Shown in pieces: positions 40,655 through 48,000 of a stretch of DNA of 64,000 nucleotides. The stretch comes from DASWNP01 sp036399175 (GTDB lineage: Bacteria; Acidobacteriota; Blastocatellia; Pyrinomonadales; Pyrinomonadaceae), in assembly GCA_036399175.1 (NCBI GenBank), contig DASWNP010000059.1:186001-250000 (forward strand), written 5' to 3'. The translations under genes and the position numbers were made by a program. A model generated the notes under the pieces. The model saw only the letters and a list, made by a program, of their open reading frames with translations, ran no database searches and had not been told where the DNA came from. The first letter of the stretch is position 1, and every line of letters begins with the position of its first letter.

Positions 40655-42829
40655 TTACTGCTGCTTTCCGGGAGAGTTCAGGACTTTGAAATTAACGCTG
40701 TTCTCAAAAAACAACTGAGCGTCGAAGCTCTCTTCGCCCGCAGAGACGGGCACGCGCTCGTACGTGCCGTCGGACTTGAGGATGCGCGCCTTGACGTTAT
40801 CGCGCAGATAAGCGGCGAGCACCACGTCTTTGAGATGCTTCTTCAATTCGGGGTCGTGAACCGGCGCGACGACTTCGACGCGGCGGTCGAAATTGCGCGG
40901 CATCCAATCGGCGCTGCCCGTGTAGAGTTCCTCTTCGCCGCCGTTGGCGAAGTAGTAGGCGCGGCTGTGCTCCAGTAGACGCCCGACGATGCTGCGGACG
41001 CGAATCGTCTCCGAGAGTCCGACGACGCCGGGGCGCAACATGCAGACGCCGCGCACGATGAGGTCGATGGAGACGCCCGCCTGCGAAGCCTCGTAGAGAG
41101 AGCGAATAATCTGCGTGTCGGCCAGACGGTTAATCTTGGCGACGATGCGCGCCGGACGCCCTTCGCGCGCGTGCTCGGTCTCGCGCTCGATGAGCTTGAG
41201 CATCCGCTCGCGCAGGTTGACGGGCGCAACCAGCAGTTGACGATAAACTTTCTGGCGCGAGTAGCCGGTCAGGAAATTGAAGAGGTCGGTGGCGTCGGCT
41301 CCTATCTCTTCGTCGGCGGTCAGGAGTCCCATGTCGGTATAGACGCGCGCGGTGGCGGGGTTGTAGTTGCCCGTCGAGATGTGGACGTAGCTTCGCAGCT
41401 CGTCCTCTTCGCGGCGCACCACCTGCATCACCTTGCAATGCGTCTTCAGGCCGAGCAGCCCGTAGACGACGTGAACGCCCGCCTGCTCCAGACGCTTCGC
41501 CCACTCGATGTTGTTCTCCTCGTCGAAGCGCGCCTTCAGCTCGACAATCGCCGTCACCTGCTTGCCCGCCTCGCTCGCTTCAATCAAAGCCTCCGGAATC
41601 GGCGAGTTCTGCCCCGTGCGATAAAGGCACATCTTTATCGCCAGCACATCAGGGTCGTGCGCCGCCGTCTTGATAAATTCGGTGATGGCCTCATAGGACG
41701 TGTAAGGATGATGCAGAAGCACATCCTGCTGCTTGATTATCTCGAAGACCGACTCGTGATTGAGCCATGAGGCGGCGCTCGTCCTGAGCGGCTTGTCTTT
41801 CAGGTCGGCTCTCGGCAGGTCGTAGAGCGGCATGAAGCCTGGGATGCTGAGCGCGCCGTCGAGCCTGTAAACGTCCGCTTCGGCGAGCCCGAGCGAGTTC
41901 ACAAGGTAATTCACCATCTCTGCGGGCATCGTTTCGGAGACTTCGAGCCGGACGGCTGTCCCGAAGCGACGCTTTCTCAAAGACTGCTCGACGCTGCGCA
42001 GGAGGTCGTCGGCCTCGTCTTCGCGAATTTCGATGTCGGCGTCGCGCGTGACGCGGAAGGAGTGGCTTGTGCCCACCTTCATTCGAGGGAAGAGCGTCGC
42101 AGTGTTGGCGGCAATCAACTCTTCGAGCAGGATAAACTTCGTGTCGGCCTCGTCCACCCGAATCAGTCGAGGCAGAATGGGCGGCACTTTGATACGCACG
42201 AATCGCGGCTCGACCTTGCCCGTCAGAGACCTCGTGATGCCGTGCTCGCGCACCGGCTCGACCATCAAGCCGAGATTGAGACTGAGATTCGAGATGTAAG
42301 GAAACGGGTGCGCCGGGTCAACGGCCAGAGGCGTCAGCACAGGCAGCACGTTCTTCATAAAGAAGGCTTCGAGCCGGGCGCGTTCCTCTTCGGAGAGCGC
42401 GCCGTAGGGCGCAACCACGATGCCCTGCGCCGCGAGCTGCGGCAGAACTTCTTCGCGCAGGCAGCGCATCTGCTCGGCCACCAGAGGCAGCAGTCGCTCT
42501 CTGATAGCTTGCAGTTGCTCGCCCGCAGTGAGTCCGTCGGGCGACAAATCCTTCCCGGCGCTCTCGGCCTTCTCCTTCAACCCCGAGACGCGAATCATAA
42601 AAAACTCGTCGAGGTTGCTGTAGAAGATGGAGAGAAACTTGAGACGTTCGAGCAGGGGCTGGGTCTGGTCGAGCGCTTCTTCGAGCACGCGTCGGAAGAA
42701 TTCAATCAGGCTCAGCTCGCGGTTGAAGAGCAACTGCGAGCGAGAAAACGAAGCGGTCGAAGAGGTCTGCGGCGCGCGGGGCTCTTCGCGCCGCTCTTTT
42801 GAAAGAGGTTGTGTGTTTCGGCTAGCCAT
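40655..42829 (-). CDS. ppk1: Polyphosphate kinase 1
   Basis: 724 aa. Reversibly makes polyphosphate from ATP, at the membrane or cytoplasm. The N-terminal domain has NRELSLIEFFRRVLEEA and FYSNLDEFFMIRVSGL. Catalytic histidines are H464 (LLGLKTHCKVMQVVR) and H621 (GRLLEHSRAYYF), equivalent to the two active-site histidines of E. coli Ppk. Further blocks are HPYTSYEAITEFI, KMCLYRTGQNSPI, HISTGNYNPATARVYTD and GSADWMPRNFDRRVEV. Length is normal. First gene of the minus-strand run ppk1, kinase-like, DUF4956, DAC-fold. Confidence 0.96.
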   Translation of the reverse strand: MASRNTQPLSKERREEPRAPQTSSTASFSRSQLLFNRELSLIEFFRRVLEEALDQTQPLLERLKFLSIFYSNLDEFFMIRVSGLKEKAESAGKDLSPDGLTAGEQLQAIRERLLPLVAEQMRCLREEVLPQLAAQGIVVAPYGALSEEERARLEAFFMKNVLPVLTPLAVDPAHPFPYISNLSLNLGLMVEPVREHGITRSLTGKVEPRFVRIKVPPILPRLIRVDEADTKFILLEELIAANTATLFPRMKVGTSHSFRVTRDADIEIREDEADDLLRSVEQSLRKRRFGTAVRLEVSETMPAEMVNYLVNSLGLAEADVYRLDGALSIPGFMPLYDLPRADLKDKPLRTSAASWLNHESVFEIIKQQDVLLHHPYTSYEAITEFIKTAAHDPDVLAIKMCLYRTGQNSPIPEALIEASEAGKQVTAIVELKARFDEENNIEWAKRLEQAGVHVVYGLLGLKTHCKVMQVVRREEDELRSYVHISTGNYNPATARVYTDMGLLTADEEIGADATDLFNFLTGYSRQKVYRQLLVAPVNLRERMLKLIERETEHAREGRPARIVAKINRLADTQIIRSLYEASQAGVSIDLIVRGVCMLRPGVVGLSETIRVRSIVGRLLEHSRAYYFANGGEEELYTGSADWMPRNFDRRVEVVAPVHDPELKKHLKDVVLAAYLRDNVKARILKSDGTYERVPVSAGEESFDAQLFFENSVNFKVLNSPGKQQ

Positions 42830-43440
42830 AATAAGGTCGATTTAGGTTGCAGCTAATGCATATCTCGCGGGCGGCCTCGCTCTCTCGAAGAGTGGCCGCT
42901 GCTATTGCCCGAAGACCGACGAGGATAGCAAAATCCCTTCACCGATAGAACAGGCCACATCGACCTGCCGCAACGGGAAAGGGTCTGGCGGGAGAGAACT
43001 CAATAGGAGATATTTTAAGCAAGCTTCATTCCTAAGACAATTTCCGAAGCGGAAACGTTGCCTTCCCGAGCCGCCTTAAACTCAGAAAAGACTGACGAAA
43101 GGGGCTCTCTACAGACGCCACGACGAACCGTCCTCAAGCGTAAGCCTTGCCGCTCGAAGGCGACTAATCGAGCCGTCCGGCGGCTCTCGCGTCTCTCTCA
43201 AACGCCGGATTAGTTCCGCTTTCGGACACGACGAAGCGCCATTCCGTACAGGCCGCGCGTGTCACAAATAAGCGCCGAGCGTGCCGTTCTGATGCCGAAA
43301 AGCTCGGTCTTCCGAAGGCTTCGGAAAAATCTCTGCCCGGTAGAGAATATCTTACAACTGCCCGGTCAGTAGTGGTAACTTTAGACAGTTAAAGACGCCC
43401 TCGCGGGGTTTATCAAAACATCATGTTTCGGAGGACATAG
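42830..43440. other. Divergent intergenic region between ppk1 and the second kinase-like gene
   Basis: 611 bp with no convincing gene on either strand. A short hairpin (CTTCCGAAGGCTTCGG, about 43311-43326) is present. It presumably holds two divergent promoters controlling the polyphosphate cluster; I cannot place them reliably. Confidence 0.5.
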
Positions 43441-44430
43441 ATGACGGGAAAAGTATCTGTCTTCATCTGCCGCTTCGCTTTCGCCGCCGCGCTCTTGCTC
43501 GCCGCTCTCACAGTTTCGACACAGGCGCAGAAGTCCGAGCACACGGAGGGCTCTCTGCGAGGGAGGCCGGTGCTGTGGCGAGATTTCAGTCGCCCGAAGG
43601 GGCTCGACCTTTTCTGGGGCGCGGGCGGCAGGCAGAGAAGCCCCGACCTGCGCGGGCTGACCTTCATCGAAGAAGAGAAGGGCGGCTACTCGAAGAAGTA
43701 TCGCGTGCGCGACGCGGCGGGGCGCGAGTGGGTTGTGAAAGTCGGCAAGGAGGCACAGTCGGAGACCGCCGCCTCGCGCCTGCTCTGGGCTGCCGGTTAC
43801 ATGACGGAGATAACTTACCTCGCGCGGCGCGCGACAATTCCCGGCAAGGGCACTTTCGAGAACGTCCGCTTCGAGGCTCGCCCCGAAACGGTCGAGCGCG
43901 AGGGCGAGTGGAAGTGGGGCAAGAATCCTTTCGTCGGCACGCGCGAGTTTCAGGGGCTCAAGGTGATGATGGTCGTCCTCAACAACTGGGACATCAAGGA
44001 TGAGAACAACGTCATCCTCGCCGTTGAAGGCGACGGCGGCACGGAGTTGCGCTACGCCATCAGCGACCTCGGCGCGACGCTCGGCGACACGGGCAAGTGG
44101 CCTCTGCTCTGGCGCTTCGCGCGCAGCCGCAACGACCCCAAAGGCTTTAGCGGAGATAAATTGATTGACGAAATCAAGGAGGACGGGCGCGTCGATTTCG
44201 AGTTCTCGGGCAAGCGTCGAGGGATGTTCAACGACATCACGGTCGAAGAGGCGCGCTGGGCTGGCGGCCTGCTCGCGCGCCTGAGCGACCGCCAACTCGC
44301 AGACGCTTTCCGCGCCGCCAACTACAACCGACAGGAGGTGCGGACTCTGACGCGCGCCCTGCGTTCAAGAGTCAACCAGCTCGTCAGACTTCGCCGCCCT
44401 TCGCGCAAGACGAGTCGGAGAGCTGAATAG
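43441..44430 (+). CDS. Secreted kinase-like protein 2
   Basis: 329 aa, paralogue of the protein encoded just downstream of ppk1. Signal peptide to about residue 29 (VSTQAQ). It shares YRVRDAAGREWV, K100 in WVVKVGKEAQSETAA, KGTFENVRFEARPE, NNWDIKDENN (D184) and ISDLGATLG (D209); residue spacings K-to-D and D-to-DLG match the other copy (K102, D186, D213). C-terminal blocks FNDITVEEARWAGGLLARLSDRQ and DAFRAANYNRQ are also shared. GGAGG precedes ATG 43441 by 6 nt. Function unknown; the pair probably acts outside the cytoplasm. Confidence 0.8.
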   Translation: MTGKVSVFICRFAFAAALLLAALTVSTQAQKSEHTEGSLRGRPVLWRDFSRPKGLDLFWGAGGRQRSPDLRGLTFIEEEKGGYSKKYRVRDAAGREWVVKVGKEAQSETAASRLLWAAGYMTEITYLARRATIPGKGTFENVRFEARPETVEREGEWKWGKNPFVGTREFQGLKVMMVVLNNWDIKDENNVILAVEGDGGTELRYAISDLGATLGDTGKWPLLWRFARSRNDPKGFSGDKLIDEIKEDGRVDFEFSGKRRGMFNDITVEEARWAGGLLARLSDRQLADAFRAANYNRQEVRTLTRALRSRVNQLVRLRRPSRKTSRRAE

Positions 44431-44438
44431 AAGAGAGC

Positions 44439-44479
44439 GCGCGCATCGGCGAGCCCGCTTTGAGACTGCCGATGCGCGC
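44439..44479 (+). terminator. Hairpin after the second kinase-like gene
   Basis: 12-bp perfect stem (GCGCGCATCGGC with its complement, 44439-44450 and 44468-44479) just after the stop. No strong T-tract follows, so termination strength is uncertain. Confidence 0.55.
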
Positions 44480-45039
44480 CACGCTCTTCCGAGCCGTGCA
44501 ACTGCTGACGAGCAGCGCCGCCGCTCCTGCTGCGAAAAAGGCTCAAGGCTCTCAATAACTCTTTCGCAGGAACTTTAACCTTGACTTTTGATACGGCTTG
44601 CTCTAGCTTTTGCACACCCCCGAATAGTCGCAAGCGTTAAAGTAACTCGTTCTCAGGAAAATTAACCTTACGTTCAAGAGGGTCGCTCAGCCCCCGCGTC
44701 AGCGTTTACCTCGCACTCGTCAGTCAATCTCCATTACCAGTCGAGTTGTGCCGCGAGAATTTTCTCGCTTCGACACGAACGGCAGGCTTCGAGCGTGCAT
44801 TCCGCGTCCGTGTCGCAGCAGAAGAGCCTTAGACGTAAATTCACCTCTCTTTCAGTAAAGCCGAGCAGGGGAATTCGCCCCTGACGTGCATTAACGTCTG
44901 AAATCCTCTGAGCACAACCGTCGATAGATTGGGTGTTTTACGCCTGTCAATCTTCCGCCTGATTTCACTCCATCCCACCGCCCGGGTCTCTACCGGCCTG
45001 CGGCTATCCGTACGCTTCCGGAATCAAGGAGAGTCCAAT
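44480..45039. other. Intergenic leader upstream of the giant multicopper oxidase
   Basis: 560 bp without a convincing gene. Contains a sigma-70-like candidate promoter near 44581 and ends with the oxidase Shine-Dalgarno AAGGAGAG. Nothing else recognised. Confidence 0.5.
44581..44609 (+). promoter_or_regulatory. Candidate sigma-70 promoter
   Basis: TTGACT (44581-44586), a 17-nt spacer, and TAGCTT (44604-44609). The -10 box is a weak match, and the distance to the oxidase ATG would give a leader over 400 nt, so this is tentative. Confidence 0.25.
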
Positions 45040-48000
45040 ATGAGATTTAAACCGCCTCATTTCGTCCTCGCGCTGCTGCTGCTGGCGATTGGCAGCCAAA
45101 CGCAGAGCGCACAGGGGCAGACCGTCGGCGCGCTCAGCCCGCGAGCCTTGCGGGCTGAAGTGGTGCGCCGAAGCGGTCGCGCCTTGACTGCTCACAAACC
45201 TTCCGGCGGCGCGTCCGTCGCCGGTGCGAACATCCATGAAAGAGATGCTTCCGAAGCTCCTCTCGGCTCGCCGACGACAAACGCAACCGACGCGGAGGCC
45301 GCGACGGCGGGTAGCGCCGAGAAGGACTCCGTAGTCGCGCCTCCTGCCGACGCTTCATCCGCTTCAGATGAGAGCGAAGCCGCGAAGCCCTCCGACAAGA
45401 GGATGCCGCCCGTGCTCTCTCCGAGCGAAGACTCGGCGGCGGATTCGGCGAGCCTCGGCTATCAGGCGATGAGCATGGCGGCCACCAACCTGAGCGCCGC
45501 GTTCACGTCGGATGTCGTCATCACTTCGCCGACGCCGACGGCGCTGCCGAGCACGACGCTACGCGTCCCCGTCAATATCAACGTCGCGGCGACTGTGGCC
45601 GGGACGGTCGGGACGGTCGTTCGCGTCGAGTTTTACGCCAACGGAAATTTAATCGGCACGGACGCCTCCGCGCCCTATTCGGTCGTCTGGACAAACGCCG
45701 GAGCGGGCATCACCACCAGCACCGCCTTCTCGCTCACGGCCAAAGCTTTCAACACCGGCGGGCAGGAGTACACCTCCGACCCCGTCTCGGTGACAATCCG
45801 CGCGCCCTTCTCGACGGGTGCTCCCGCGCCGCCGAGCCAGTGCAAGGTGGCAAACGTCGTCGCCTTCGACCAGGTCTTTTTCTACAACCGTCTCGGCGCT
45901 CTAAACCCCGCCGGGATGATTTACGCGCTGAGGCGCGACGTTGTGCCGATAGATTCTAGCAAGGGTCTGATTCCGGGCAACGTCCAACTGCGACAGGGCA
46001 AGCGTGCGCGCCCGCTCGTCCTGCGCATGAACATCGGCGACTGCCTGCGCATCAACTTCCAGAATCTACTCCACCCTGACACCGACGACGACGAGCAGGG
46101 CGAAGACAACGGCGACAACTACGAAAGCCCGACCGAGCTGCGGCGCAAGAACCAGCCGCGCACGCGCACCGCCTCTGCACACGTTCAGGGCTTGCAGCTC
46201 GTCAGCAGCATCCTTAGCGACGGCTCTTTCGTCGGCCAGAACGCGAGCAGCCTCGTCGCGCCCGGCGAGGTGGCGACCTACATCTACTACGCCGACAAGG
46301 AAGGCCCGAACGTGATGTACTCGACCGCCGCGACGACCGGAGGCGAAGGCGACGGCGGCTCTCTGGCCGTCGGTCTCTTCGGCGTCGTCCAGGTCGAGCC
46401 GACGGGCGCTGAGTACTATCGCAGCCAGCTCACTTTTCAGGAGATGCAGTGGGCGTCAAACGGCGAGCGTTGGCCTACGGGTCAGCCGAAGATTAACTAC
46501 GACGCCCTCTATCCGGCTGGACACCCGTTCGCCGGCACGCCCATCGTCAGGATGACCAGTGGCAATGAGATTATCCACTCGGACATCAACGCCATCATCA
46601 CCGGCCCCGGTCGGGGCAACTTCGCATCGACGACCTATCCGGCCAACCCGACCGAGCCCAACCGCAACCAGCCGTTCCGCGAGTTCTCAGTCGTCTATCA
46701 CGACGAGATTAAGGCCGTGCAGGCTTTCCCGCAGTTCGAGGACAAGCCGGGCAACCCGCTCGCGCACACCCTTCACAGCGTCCGCGACGCCTTCGCCATC
46801 AACTACGGCACGGGCGGCATCGGCGCTGAGATTTTAGCCAACCGCTTCGGCGTCGGGCCGATGCACGACTGCGTCGATTGCAACTTCGAGGAGTTCTTCC
46901 TGACCTCATGGGCGGTCGGCGACCCGGCGATGATTGTCGATGTCCCGGCCAACACCACCGACAGCAACTATCAGATAATTCCGGGGCCGAAGGCGACTAA
47001 GGCTTTCTTCCCCGAAGACCCCTCGAACGTTCATCACAGCTACATCAACGACCACGTCAAGTTCCGCGTCGTCCACGCCGGGCCCAAAGAGCATCACATT
47101 CATCACCTGCACGCGCACCAGTGGCTGCACACGCCGAACGACGACAACTCCACCTACCTCGACTCGCAAGCCATCGGGCCGGGCAGCACCTTCACCACCG
47201 AAATCACGCACAACGGTTCGGGCAATCGCAACAAGGTCGTCGGCGATTCCATCTTCCACTGCCACTTCTACCCGCACTTCGCGATGGGCATGTGGGAGCT
47301 TTGGCGCTCGCACGACGTTTTCGAGGAAGGCACTCCGCTCGACGCCAACGGTCGCCCCGCTCCCGGCTCGCGCGCGCTGCCCGACGGCGAGATAGCCGCC
47401 GGAACGCCTATCCCTGCGCTCGTTCCCATCCCGACGCTGGCGATGGCTCCGATGCCGCAGGCGCAGGTGGCAATCGTCAACGGACAGATACAGGTCTCGG
47501 GCGCGGGCAATCCGGGCTTCCCGTTCTTCGTGCCCGCGCGAGCCGGACATCGTCCGCCGCAGCCGCCGCTCGACACCGAGTTCGACGGCGGACTTCCGCG
47601 CCACATCATCCTCGACGGCACGGCCTTTCATCACAAAGAGCATCTGCCGCAGTTCGACTTGCAGAAAGCTCGCCTCGATTTCGATAAAGGCTTAGTCACC
47701 GCCGTCGCACAGCAGATTCCCGAGAACGGCACGCCGCTCGAAATCGCCGCGATGAACTACCACGCGCAGCGTTTCCATTCGAGCCTCACGCCCGAGGGTA
47801 CGACCGCCAACTTCATCACCAACGGTCGGCCACCCGTGGCGGGCGCTCCTTTCGCCGACCCCTGCATCGATGATAACGGCGCTGCCACCTTCAACCGTCT
47901 CATCACCTACAAGGCCGCCGCCTTCCAGTTCGACATCAAGCTCAACAAGGCGGGCTGGCATTTCCCGCAGCAGCGCATCCTCGCTCTCTGGCAGGACGTG

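Noticed and set aside
41171..42802. Long plus-strand frames (199 and 246 codons) opposite ppk1
   Set aside because: They lie fully antisense to a gene with all Ppk1 motifs; typical antisense open frames of high G+C coding DNA.
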